64,000 nt of DNA from CAYPHY01 sp964410625. GTDB lineage: Bacteria; Chloroflexota; Anaerolineae; Promineifilales; Promineifilaceae. Under the pieces are notes generated by a model. The model saw only the letters and a program-made list of their open reading frames with translations, had not been told where the DNA came from and made no database searches. A program made the translations under genes and the position numbers. Positions 43,216-50,873 of this stretch are shown in pieces; within the stretch, counting starts at the first letter, position 1; the number at the start of each line of letters is the position of its first letter. The stretch covers positions 34,709 through 98,708 of the forward strand of contig CAYPHY010000013.1 in assembly GCA_964410625.1 (NCBI GenBank), written 5' to 3'.

Positions 43216-44697
43216 ATGATTGTTAAACATCCTACACATATTATTCAACGCTATGAGACGCCGGGTGATTTGGATTCGGCGTTGGGTTTGCTGGCTGAAC
43301 ACGGCCGCGCGGCGCGGATCATTGCCGGAGGAACCGACCTGATTCTGGAGATGGAACGGGGGCAACGGACGGGTATCGAGGTCTTGATTGACCTGACCCG
43401 CGTGCCAGGGCTGAACCAGATCAACCAGGACGAGATGGGCAACATCCATCTGGGGCCGTTGGTCACGCACAATCAGGTGGTGGCCTCGGAGTTGATTGTC
43501 ACTCATGCCCTGCCGCTGGCACAAGCCTGTTGGGAAGTAGCTTCCCCGCAGCTACGCAACCGGGCGACGGTTGCCGGAAACTTGATCACCGCCAGCCCGG
43601 CTAATGATACGATCAGCGCTTTACGGGCGCTCAACGCTCAGGTGACGCTGCAATCGCAACGAGGACAACGCACGATTTCGCTGGCGAATTTTTATACCGG
43701 TGTGCGCAAAACGGTGATGGAAGCGGATGAACTATTGGTAGACATCTGCTTTCGGCCGTTGCCAGAGACAGCGCGAGGGATGTTTGTCAAACTCGGCTTG
43801 CGTCGCGCCCAGGCGATCTCGGTGGTGCATCTGGCGTTGGTGCTAGATTTCGCGGCCGATGACCCACAAACGGTGACGGAGGCGCGAATCACCCAGGGGA
43901 GCGTTGCGCCGACGATCATCAATACACCGGCGGCCGAGGCGTATTTAGTCGGCCGTCAACTGACGGATGAGGCGATTGCCGAGGCAGCGCGGCTGGCGGC
44001 CACTACGCCCAGCCCGATTGACGATGTGCGCGGCCCGGCCGACTATCGCACGCACACGATTGAAGTGATGGTGCGGCGAGCGTTAACTGCCCTGCGGGAT
44101 GGTCAGGAACGGGCGCAATGGCCGCAAGACCCGGCAATGCTCTGGGGGCATACGCGCGGTCTCTTTCCCACCGGCCAGCAGTATGCCACTACCCATGAGC
44201 CGGATAGCGCGATTGTGACCAGGGTGAACGGCCGCGAGCTAACTGCATCCGGCGGTATCCACAAGACGCTGCTGCGTTGGCTGCGCGAAGAAGGTCTATT
44301 GACCGGCACAAAGGAAGGTTGTGCGGAGGGGGAATGTGGAGCCTGTACCGTTTTCCTCGATGGCATGGCGGTGATGTCTTGCCTCGTTCCTGCCCCTCGC
44401 GCTCATGGGGCGGAGATTGTGACGATTGAGGGATTGGCGGCGTGGAAAGACGGAGAGCAGAGGAGCGGAGGAGCGGAGGAGCAGGGGAGATTGCACGGCT
44501 TGCAACAGGCGTTTATTGAGGCTGGGGCGGTGCAGTGTGGTTACTGCATCCCTGGTTTTCTGATGGCCGGGGCCAAATTGCTGGAAGAAAACGGCGCACC
44601 CGACCTAACCCACATCCAACAAGCCTTCGCCGGTAATCTTTGTCGCTGCACAGGTTACTATAAGATCATAGAAGCCGTTCATAAGGCATCAAACTAG
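43216..44697 (+). CDS. Molybdenum hydroxylase FAD and 2Fe-2S subunits fused (CoxM-CoxS type)
   Basis: 493 aa. The FAD domain comes first: ARIIAGGTDLILEMERGQ (about 32-49), ASPQLRNRATVAGNLITASP (about 109-128; TVAGN flavin loop), then the CO-dehydrogenase flavoprotein C-terminal domain to about 290. A plant-ferredoxin 2Fe-2S domain follows with CAEGECGACTVFLDG (about 373-387), then the helical second cluster domain QCGYCIPGFLMAG and GNLCRCTGYYKI (about 435-480). The fusion order FAD then Fe-S is the reverse of eukaryotic xanthine dehydrogenase. Between the two Fe-S parts there is an unusual 20-residue insert, AWKDGEQRSGGAEEQGRLHG, coded by a gcggaggagcggaggagcag repeat. It passes electrons from the Mo subunit downstream (3 bp away). 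Confidence 0.92.
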   Translation: MIVKHPTHIIQRYETPGDLDSALGLLAEHGRAARIIAGGTDLILEMERGQRTGIEVLIDLTRVPGLNQINQDEMGNIHLGPLVTHNQVVASELIVTHALPLAQACWEVASPQLRNRATVAGNLITASPANDTISALRALNAQVTLQSQRGQRTISLANFYTGVRKTVMEADELLVDICFRPLPETARGMFVKLGLRRAQAISVVHLALVLDFAADDPQTVTEARITQGSVAPTIINTPAAEAYLVGRQLTDEAIAEAARLAATTPSPIDDVRGPADYRTHTIEVMVRRALTALRDGQERAQWPQDPAMLWGHTRGLFPTGQQYATTHEPDSAIVTRVNGRELTASGGIHKTLLRWLREEGLLTGTKEGCAEGECGACTVFLDGMAVMSCLVPAPRAHGAEIVTIEGLAAWKDGEQRSGGAEEQGRLHGLQQAFIEAGAVQCGYCIPGFLMAGAKLLEENGAPDLTHIQQAFAGNLCRCTGYYKIIEAVHKASN

Positions 44698-44700
44698 GAT

Positions 44701-47007
44701 ATGGATAACAACAATCATTTTTCCAGCCATTTGCGAAAAGAGGCAAGAGGCAAAGTAACGGGTCATACCTTATACCCCGGCGACATCACGCCGGAGCATT
44801 TGTTGCATGGCAAGGTGTTGTTTAGCGGGCAGCCGCACGCGCAGATGGTGGCGATGGACACCAGCGCGGCCGAAGCGGTCCCTGGGGTGGTTGCCATCCT
44901 CACCGCCAAAGATGTGCCGGTCAATACCTATGGCCTGAACATTCCCGATCAGCCGGTGCTGGTTGGGCTAGGCAGCAGCAACGCCTATGCCGACATCTCC
45001 CTTTGGGAAGGTGACCAAGTAGCGGTGGTGATTGCTGAGACGGAGCTAGCGGCCGCCCGTGCCTGCGAGTTGATCCGTATTGAATGGGAGCCATTGCCGG
45101 TCATCACCAGTGTCTTTGAGGCGATGAAGGATGAGCAAGTGCTCCATCCATGGCACGGCAGCAACATCTTGCAGCACGACCGCATCCGCAAAGGGAAGAT
45201 GGAGGAAGGATGGGCAGCGGCCGATGTCATCGTCGAAGGTCGCTATACGTTGCCTTATCAAGAACACGCCTATCTACAACCGGAGGCCGGGCTAGGTTAT
45301 ATTGACGAACAGGGGCGGATCACGGTGGAGATCGCCGGGCAGTGGACGCACGAAGACCAGATGCAGATCGCCCATTCGCTCGATGTGCCGTTGGAGCAGG
45401 TGCGGATCATCTATCCGGCGATTGGCGGGGCGTTCGGCGGCCGTGAGGATATGTCGTTGCAAATAGTGCTGGCGTTGGCGGCCGTCAAACTGCAAGCAAT
45501 GGGCATCGAACGGCCGGTACGCATCATCTGGACCCGCGAAGAGAGTATCATCGGCCACCACAAGCGTCACCCCGCCTATATTCAAACGAAGTGGGGGGCG
45601 ACGAAGGATGGTAAGATCACCGCCGCCGAAGCGGAAGTGATCATTGATAGCGGCGCCTATGCCTATACCAGCACCAAAGTGTTGGGCAATGCCCACCTGA
45701 TGGTCACCGGCCCTTATGAAATCCCCCATGCCCATGTGGATAGTTATGCGGTGACGACCAACAACGTCCCTGGTGGCGCGTTTCGCGGTTTTGGCGGGCC
45801 ACAAGGGGCGTTTGCGGCCGAAAGCCAGATGAACAAGCTGGCCGAAGCATTGGGCATGGACCCGGTGGAACTGCGCCTGAAGAACGTCTTGCGTGAAGGC
45901 AGCATCATGACCACGCAAACCCCTGTCCCAACCGGTGTCAGCATTGCCGAAGTCGTCGAGCGTTGTGCGGAAGCGGCCGATTGGAATGCAAGTGACGAGT
46001 GGCGAGTGGTGAGTGGCGAGCAGTCGGCAGCTAATGGCGACTCTTCATCCCTCATCCCTCATCCTTCATCCTTCAACCTTCATCCCTCATCCTTCAGTAG
46101 CATCCAGTCCTTGCCGCCGAACCCGAAGGCGTTGCGACGCGGCCGGGGGTTTGCGTGTGGACTGAAAAATATCGGCTTCTCTTTTGGCTTTCCCGAACGG
46201 TGTGAGGCGACGATTGAATTGCGCGGAAAGGCGGAAATCGAGAAGGTGATCCTCTACCATGCTGGAGCCGATGTGGGACAGGGGGCGCACACGGCTTTCC
46301 GGCAAATGGCGGCTGCGGCCGTTGGCGTTGATCTGGAGCGCGTCGAGTTAGTGGCCTCCGACACGGCCACCAGTGGCGATTCCGGCTCTGCTTCTGCCTC
46401 GCGGCTAACCTTTATGTCGGGCAATGCGATTCGCGAAGCAGCCGTTAAAGCGCTGGAGGCGTGGCAAAACGAAGACCGCCCTGCCACCGGCCACGCTCGT
46501 TACACCCCTCCGGCAACTGAAGCGCTTGACCCGGAAACGGGCTATTGCAACCCCAACTTCACCTATGGCTATGTGGCGGAAGTCGCCGAAGTGACGGTTG
46601 ATGTGGAGACCGGGCATTTGTATATTGATCGTATCGTTTGCGCGGTGGACGTGGGCCATGCCATAAACCCCAACATGATCGTCGGCCAGATTGAGGGTTG
46701 TGTGATCCAGGCTTATGGTTATGTGGTGATGGAGGATTTGCAGGTGCGCGACGGCCGTATCCAAAACCCCTTCCTGAGCCAGTACTTGATTCCGGGGATT
46801 AAAGACATTCCTGGCCGGGTGGATTCTGTTGTCCTGGAGTTTCCTGATCCGTTAGGGCCTTGGGGGGCGCGAGGGATGGCGGAGATGCCTTATCTGCCGT
46901 TGGCCCCGGCGATTACAGCGGCCGTTCACGACGCCACCGGCATCTGGTTCGACGATCTGCCGCTGTTGCCCTATCGAGTGGTGGCCGCCCTAAACCAGAA
47001 ACCCTAA
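44701..47007 (+). CDS. Molybdenum hydroxylase large subunit, molybdopterin-binding (XdhA/CoxL family)
   Basis: 768 aa. The a/b-hammerhead domain is at residues about 10-120 (GKVTGHTLYPGDI, VPGVVAILTAKDVPVNTYG), then molybdopterin-binding parts: IYPAIGGAFGGREDMSLQ, NNVPGGAFRGFGGPQGAFAA and ADVGQGAHTAFRQM. The C-terminus has PWGARGMAEMPYLPLAPAIT, with the likely catalytic Glu in GMAEMP. The protein is therefore a hydroxylase of purines, aldehydes or heterocycles. Around residues 428-468 the sequence is foreign to the family (DEWRVVSGEQSAANGD, SSLIPHPSSFNLHPSSFSS); it translates two intergenic repeat families inserted in frame. The enzyme may still fold, since the site is a surface stretch before KALRRGRGFACG. 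It needs the MocA-like protein at 49617 for cofactor maturation (inferred). Confidence 0.92.
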   Translation: MDNNNHFSSHLRKEARGKVTGHTLYPGDITPEHLLHGKVLFSGQPHAQMVAMDTSAAEAVPGVVAILTAKDVPVNTYGLNIPDQPVLVGLGSSNAYADISLWEGDQVAVVIAETELAAARACELIRIEWEPLPVITSVFEAMKDEQVLHPWHGSNILQHDRIRKGKMEEGWAAADVIVEGRYTLPYQEHAYLQPEAGLGYIDEQGRITVEIAGQWTHEDQMQIAHSLDVPLEQVRIIYPAIGGAFGGREDMSLQIVLALAAVKLQAMGIERPVRIIWTREESIIGHHKRHPAYIQTKWGATKDGKITAAEAEVIIDSGAYAYTSTKVLGNAHLMVTGPYEIPHAHVDSYAVTTNNVPGGAFRGFGGPQGAFAAESQMNKLAEALGMDPVELRLKNVLREGSIMTTQTPVPTGVSIAEVVERCAEAADWNASDEWRVVSGEQSAANGDSSSLIPHPSSFNLHPSSFSSIQSLPPNPKALRRGRGFACGLKNIGFSFGFPERCEATIELRGKAEIEKVILYHAGADVGQGAHTAFRQMAAAAVGVDLERVELVASDTATSGDSGSASASRLTFMSGNAIREAAVKALEAWQNEDRPATGHARYTPPATEALDPETGYCNPNFTYGYVAEVAEVTVDVETGHLYIDRIVCAVDVGHAINPNMIVGQIEGCVIQAYGYVVMEDLQVRDGRIQNPFLSQYLIPGIKDIPGRVDSVVLEFPDPLGPWGARGMAEMPYLPLAPAITAAVHDATGIWFDDLPLLPYRVVAALNQKP
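45985..46102. repeat. Dispersed repeats inserted in frame inside the hydroxylase gene
   Basis: gtgacgagtggcgagtggtg units (about 45991-46020) are followed by cttcatccctcatccctcat and ccttcatccttcaaccttca units (about 46040-46100), identical in type to intergenic tracts at 27251-27320 and 7797-7880. The insertion keeps the frame and introduces no stop. Confidence 0.9.
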
Positions 47008-47244
47008 GGCAAATTTAAATCTGCCAGAATAGCTTCTACTTCGTCGAAAAATTCCTCCAGCGTGGTATGGCGTTACCCTGCTCTTGTCGTGGCTTTCTGG
47101 GTCTCCGAGCGGGTGTCGGTGCCATATCCCGTTGATTTGGTCACGAGCGAACAATCGCTGCCTGTTATGAACTAAAGTCAGACTGGTCGAGTTGAACCGA
47201 GTATTACGATAAACTTGAACAAAAAGGTCTGCTGTAACTATCAA
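47004..47244 (-). pseudogene. Frameshifted small toxin-like gene (TumE-like guess)
   Basis: The minus-strand frame from 47244 reads VQVYRNTRFNSTSLTLVH and IWHRHPLGDPESHDKSRVTP. Then the sense passes to another frame, which continues HTTLEEFFDEVEAILADLNL and stops at 47006-47004. The acidic amphipathic finish is normal for small TumE/MqsR-like toxins paired with a small antitoxin; the single-base shift between VTPY and HTTLEE breaks it. It overlaps tail-to-tail with the hydroxylase stop codon. Assignment to the TumE family is tentative; the frameshift is directly visible, unless it is a sequencing error. Confidence 0.55.
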
Positions 47245-47410
47245 AGCTCATCTCGTATTTTGTCTCGAATTGCCGTGCTACTGACTGATATTTAATCAAG
47301 TTTTTCTGCACACGCTCTAACAAAAGTGTTGCCAGAATCTCGTCTGCGCTAAGATCAGGAAATAGCCGTTTGGCACTATCTGCTAATATAGTGTCTGCTT
47401 CGAGCATCAT
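47204..47410 (-). CDS. Small antitoxin-like protein, probably truncated
   Basis: 68 aa: EADTILADSAKRLFPDLSAD, EILATLLLERVQKNLIKYQS and VARQFETKYEMSFDSYSRPF. The helical LLxxLLLERxxKNLxKYxxxxRxFExKYxMSF pattern is what I remember from small antitoxin-like partners of TumE-like toxins. Such proteins usually continue about 30 residues further with an acidic tail, so this frame may be cut by another frameshift. It overlaps the damaged toxin-like frame downstream by 41 bp. The pair lies in a CGGCCG-free island together with the AbiEii-type pair. Confidence 0.5.
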   Translation of the reverse strand: MMLEADTILADSAKRLFPDLSADEILATLLLERVQKNLIKYQSVARQFETKYEMSFDSYSRPFCSSLS

Positions 47411-47524
47411 AGTCTGGTTCCTCTAAAAACGAATCAACATAAACTCGCTATTATAGCCTAATTGGAAGGGAGCCATAATCGTATTATGTTGTGAGCCGGC
47501 CCGAATATCGCATCACCAAATCGA

Positions 47525-47836
47525 TCAAATATAGGCTAGATTAGGATCATCACGAATGTAAGCTAGTTGTTGACCTAGATAGGGCAATGGTTCCAGGCCG
47601 TGCCAACGCCGGAGTAAATGGTAGGCTGGTGAAGTCAGCAGGTAACATTCTTCGACCGCTTCTCGCCAGTGAGGACGGCGGATTTCTTCAATGGTCTCAC
47701 GTCGCGGGATCAAACCGAAATCCCAGGCGGAACAGAGACGCGCCAGGAAATCAACCTGATCCGCTAGACCTAATAGTTCGCTTGGTGGATCGCTATCAGG
47801 GTACAATGTTCCGTCAAGCCAATCATTCTTGTTCAA
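47525..47836 (-). CDS. Small partner of the AbiEii-like nucleotidyltransferase
   Basis: 103 aa: WLDGTLYPDSDPPSELLGLA, FLARLCSAWDFGLIPRRETI, RRPHWREAVEECYLLTSPAY and GLEPLPYLGQQLAYIRDDPN. No named domain is recognised; it is Trp/Tyr-rich and acidic. Its start overlaps the stop of the nucleotidyltransferase by 4 bp (ATGA), a sign of coupled translation. In type IV toxin-antitoxin loci the partner of AbiEii is a winged-helix protein (AbiEi); this is not one, so the pair may be a variant module or a nucleotidyltransferase with a small substrate or antitoxin subunit. Confidence 0.65.
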   Translation of the reverse strand: MNKNDWLDGTLYPDSDPPSELLGLADQVDFLARLCSAWDFGLIPRRETIEEIRRPHWREAVEECYLLTSPAYHLLRRWHGLEPLPYLGQQLAYIRDDPNLAYI

Positions 47837-48525
47837 TGCGGAATAAACTCCTTTCGGAACCAGAGCCGGACACGGTCAGCATTTAATCTATCATCAGGAT
47901 TATTTATAGAAGCTAAGGGTCTGTGCTTTTCGATGCGTTCCAGATGAAGCTGGATGGCAAGTCTTGCACGTTCCAGGTCTGCGTCGCTTCCCGCCAATGT
48001 CTGCCTTTTACTCCAAAGCTGCCAGCACTCCTCAATATTGGTAAGCTCTGTCTGGCATAGTTCATAAATATCCCGAAAATCACGTGGCGCACCTCTCTCA
48101 ACTAGAGCAACCATTTTGCTCGCTACCAAATCTTCTAAACTGTCGAGAAGGATTCCTGTCCAGGGGGATAGTTCCAAAGGTTCAAGCTGTATTGACCTTT
48201 CTGCAATTTGAAAACTAAATACAGTGCGCTTACTGTCTTGCAACTCAATACTTGTGACATCACCCCAACGCCGTGTTTGAACGTTTCCAAATGGCCGTAA
48301 GGTAGCCTCCAAAACCTCGACTACCTCCTTGCGTTCTTGCTGGCTTGTAGTTGGAAGCCAACAGGCATCAACATCATGTGTCTGCCGATACTCATGATAA
48401 TGCATTAATCCCACTGTACCGCCTAGCGAAATCCGATCCGTATATCCGCTTTCGCTTATTGCCTGCAAGCAAAGCTCAGCAAATCGAGATAGATACTCTG
48501 GCCGCTTTGGTGGCTGATCGTCCAT
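47833..48525 (-). CDS. AbiEii/AbiGii-type nucleotidyltransferase, toxin-like
   Basis: 230 aa. The N-terminal nucleotidyltransferase core is visible: RISLGGTVGLMHYHEYRQTH, then DVDACW (the GG[ST] plus DxD pair of the superfamily, about residues 32-58), and ILLDSLEDLVASKMVALVER with APRDFRDIYELC (about 127-155), the conserved LEDLxAxKMxALxxRxxxRDxxDIY signature of AbiEii. These toxins transfer a nucleotide to tRNA acceptor ends or proteins, and serve phage defence or plasmid stability. It sits in an AT-richer island beside a second decayed toxin-antitoxin-like pair. Partner gene 4 bp overlapping downstream. Confidence 0.85.
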   Translation of the reverse strand: MDDQPPKRPEYLSRFAELCLQAISESGYTDRISLGGTVGLMHYHEYRQTHDVDACWLPTTSQQERKEVVEVLEATLRPFGNVQTRRWGDVTSIELQDSKRTVFSFQIAERSIQLEPLELSPWTGILLDSLEDLVASKMVALVERGAPRDFRDIYELCQTELTNIEECWQLWSKRQTLAGSDADLERARLAIQLHLERIEKHRPLASINNPDDRLNADRVRLWFRKEFIPH

Positions 48526-48666
48526 TTTTTGATTATAGCTTAATTTGTGCTGGTTGAGTTGTTTATTGAAGGACGCAATCGCTCACTTGTCAACTTGCTG
48601 TACTCTGACGTATATTGGAGTTCGTATTTTCCCTACTAATGGAGTGACAACGATTTTGTTTTTATT

Positions 48667-49620
48667 ATGAACCGGAAATTGCTTGTCGTTATTGTCGCAA
48701 TAGCGGCTCTTCTGCTCGCTGCTTTTTTGGCCGGAAGTTGGATTTTCTCTGGCGTGATCCTCGATTCACCGACGATGAGCCTGGAGGAGAGCCGTGACAG
48801 AGAGCTGATTCGCCTACCGGCCGATTATGGATTGCCACCGCCGGAAGAGGTAGTGATTGATGCGGGGGACGTACAACTGGCGGGTTGGTTCTTTGAGAAT
48901 GAACGCGACGGCCGTTGCGCTGCCCTCATCCTACATGGCTACCGTGATACACGTTATGGGGCATTGCAATACACGCCCCTCTTTTGGGAACGGGGCTGTG
49001 ATTTGCTGTTTTATGATGCACGCGGACATGGAGCGAGCAGCGGCCGTTTCCACACCTTCGGCTACTATGAAAAGTATGATGGTATTGCTGCGTTAGACTG
49101 GTTGACGGGACGCACAGGGTTGGCGCGAAGCGATGTAGCGCTGGTTGGTGTCTCCTATGGCGCAGCCACCGTCTTGTTGATGCAACGCCTGGTGCCGGAT
49201 GTGGCGCTTGTCCTGGCCGATTCTGCTTATACCCGGCTGATTGAGATTTTGCGTTACCAGAGCCGTCTGCGCTTTGGGTTGCTGGGACGGCTTTTGCTGC
49301 CGGGGGCTGTCGAGATAATGGAGTGGCGGGCTGATATGCGTATCGAAGATGTCTCTCCCACTGATTGGATTGTCGGTCATGAAGCCCCTATTTTTCTGGT
49401 CCATTCATTACAGGACAGTTTCACTCCATCCTCTCATGCGGAAGCGATTTACGCCAACAGCGATCACGCCCGCACCGTCTTGCACCTGACTGATTGGGGC
49501 GCACCACACGGTCTCTCCATCTTCGTCGATTACCCCGCCTACAAGCAGTTGTTTGATGACTTTCTGGCGCAGCAAGCCCCTGATTTTGGCTTGCCGGTTG
49601 ATGTGCTTGGTGTGCCATGA
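48667..49620 (+). CDS. Membrane-anchored alpha/beta hydrolase
   Basis: 317 aa. The N-terminal helix LLVVIVAIAALLLAAFLAGS (about 4-23) is a signal anchor with the enzyme outside. The alpha/beta hydrolase core: ALILHGYRDTRYGALQYTPL (oxyanion loop HGY), LFYDARGHGASSG, VALVGVSYGAATVLL (nucleophile Ser in GVSYG, about residue 163), then APIFLVHSLQDSFTPSSHAE (Asp) and LTDWGAPHGLSI (His). Such YfhR/BEM46-like lipases or peptidases act on unknown esters or amides. It overlaps the next gene by 4 bp (ATGA), so it is coupled to a MocA-like protein. Confidence 0.88.
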   Translation: MNRKLLVVIVAIAALLLAAFLAGSWIFSGVILDSPTMSLEESRDRELIRLPADYGLPPPEEVVIDAGDVQLAGWFFENERDGRCAALILHGYRDTRYGALQYTPLFWERGCDLLFYDARGHGASSGRFHTFGYYEKYDGIAALDWLTGRTGLARSDVALVGVSYGAATVLLMQRLVPDVALVLADSAYTRLIEILRYQSRLRFGLLGRLLLPGAVEIMEWRADMRIEDVSPTDWIVGHEAPIFLVHSLQDSFTPSSHAEAIYANSDHARTVLHLTDWGAPHGLSIFVDYPAYKQLFDDFLAQQAPDFGLPVDVLGVP

Positions 49621-50219
49621 GGGAGGAGCAGCGCAAGCGTGTCACCGCCGTTGTCCTCGCCGCCGGGCAGGGGAAACGGATGGGGCGGACGAAGCAACTT
49701 TTACCCTGGGGGGAAACGACTGTCTTGGGGCAGACGTTGCGCAATCTTCGCGCCTCGGCCGTCCACGACATCCTCGTTGTTGTCGGCCATCGGGCGGAGG
49801 GGGTGGCAAAAGAAGCGGCCGCTATCGGCGTTCCTTTTGTCCACAATCCTAATTATGCGACGGGGGAGATGCTCTCCTCGTTGAAGGTGGCGGTGCGCTA
49901 TGTGGATGATGATTGTGCGGCCGTTCTGGTCATGTTGGCCGACCAGCCGATGGTCGCGCCGAAGACCATTAACGAATTGCTGGCGGCTTTCCAGCGTGGA
50001 GAAGGGGAGTTGATTGCTCCCGTATATGAGGGGAAACGGGGGAATCCGGTGTTGATCGGCCGCCGCTACTTTGCCGAACTGCTCGAGCTTCCGGCCGAGG
50101 GTGCGCCCCGTGATTTGTTACGGCGACATACGGCCGAGTTAATATTGGTCCCTGTCACAACCGACACCGTATTGCGTGATCTGGACGATCCACAGCAATA
50201 TGAACGATGGCGGCCGTGA
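49617..50219 (+). CDS. MobA/MocA-like nucleotidyltransferase (molybdenum cofactor cytidylyltransferase type)
   Basis: 200 aa. The NTP-transferase opening motif VVLAAGQGKRMGRTKQLLPW (about 10-29) is the GGxSxRMGxxK variant seen in MocA (LAAGxGxRMGxxKxLLP). GHRAEGVAKEAAA, NPNYATGEMLSSLKVAV (about 81-97) and VMLADQPMVAPKTINELLAA (about 110-129; Asp of the metal site), then GKRGNPVLIGRRYFAEL. MocA attaches CMP to molybdopterin for xanthine-dehydrogenase-family enzymes, and such an enzyme is encoded 2.6 kb upstream on the same strand. A 4-bp overlap couples it to the alpha/beta hydrolase gene. Confidence 0.88.
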   Translation: MREEQRKRVTAVVLAAGQGKRMGRTKQLLPWGETTVLGQTLRNLRASAVHDILVVVGHRAEGVAKEAAAIGVPFVHNPNYATGEMLSSLKVAVRYVDDDCAAVLVMLADQPMVAPKTINELLAAFQRGEGELIAPVYEGKRGNPVLIGRRYFAELLELPAEGAPRDLLRRHTAELILVPVTTDTVLRDLDDPQQYERWRP

Positions 50220-50260
50220 ATTGGCGGCTGTTCCCGGTGGTGATTGGGATGGGCAGGTGA

Positions 50261-50761
50261 CTAACTCTCTTCTGGCTGCAAACGGCGATAATTGCGATTC
50301 CAATAAACGAGCGGCTCGTCGCCTGGGCGGGGAACGCTGCTGGCCTGCACTTCGCCCACATAGAGTGTGTGGGTCCCGGTGGGGAAGCGGGAGTGGATGG
50401 TGCAATCGAGCCAGGCTAGAGCGTCGTTGAGGATTGGCGCACCGGTGACGGCCGTTCCCCAATCCCCCACAGCAAAGCGATCTTCATCCTTCAGCCAGGC
50501 AAAACGGTTCGATAGCTCGATCTGGTCATAGCCGAGGATATTGACGGCAAACGTCGCCCCTTCTTGTTCCAGCAAGGGATAGGCGCTGTGTTTGTGATCG
50601 ATGGAGATCATGATCAGCGGCGGTTGGGGGCAAATGGAGGCAAAAGCGGAGACGGTCAGGCCGTGCGGCGTTGCGCTCCCTGGATGTTGGATAGTAACAA
50701 TGGTCACGCCGGCCGGAAAGTGGCGTAAGGCGTCGCGGAAAGCTTCAGATGTAATCGGCAT
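50261..50761 (-). CDS. Flavin reductase-like (FMN-binding split-barrel) protein
   Basis: 166 aa from the ATG at 50761 (MPITSEAFRDAL); an in-frame extension to 50902 runs through the aagtggaaggtgg repeat and is rejected. The split-barrel signatures are DALRHFPAGVTIVTIQHPGS, HGLTVSAFASICPQPPLIMI (about 36-55; flavin-binding), FAVNILGYDQIELSNRFAW (about 75-93) and CTIHSRFPTGTHTLYVGEVQ. It is of the type that supplies FMNH2 or FADH2 to monooxygenases using NAD(P)H. No monooxygenase is adjacent. It is convergent with the MocA-like gene (41 bp between stops). Confidence 0.9.
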   Translation of the reverse strand: MPITSEAFRDALRHFPAGVTIVTIQHPGSATPHGLTVSAFASICPQPPLIMISIDHKHSAYPLLEQEGATFAVNILGYDQIELSNRFAWLKDEDRFAVGDWGTAVTGAPILNDALAWLDCTIHSRFPTGTHTLYVGEVQASSVPRPGDEPLVYWNRNYRRLQPEES

Positions 50762-50789
50762 AAGGGAATTTTTACGCAAAGTTAGAGAG

Positions 50790-50870
50790 GTAGCAAGTGG
50801 AAGGTGGCAGGTGGCAAGTGAAGCGTGATGAGTTACTTGCCACTTGCTACATGCCCCTTGCCACCTGTGG
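50790..50870. repeat. Intergenic hairpin repeat (aagtggaaggtggcaggtgg)
   Basis: gtagcaagtggaaggtggca and ggtggcaagtgaagc units face gttacttgccacttgctaca and cccttgccacctg units: a hairpin between the metalloenzyme and flavin reductase genes. Confidence 0.85.
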
Positions 50871-50873
50871 CGA

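Noticed and set aside
42046..50219. A dedicated purine-catabolism cluster
   Set aside because: The hydroxylase and the MocA-like gene fit, but no urate, allantoin or xanthine-specific genes are present, and a foreign island lies between.
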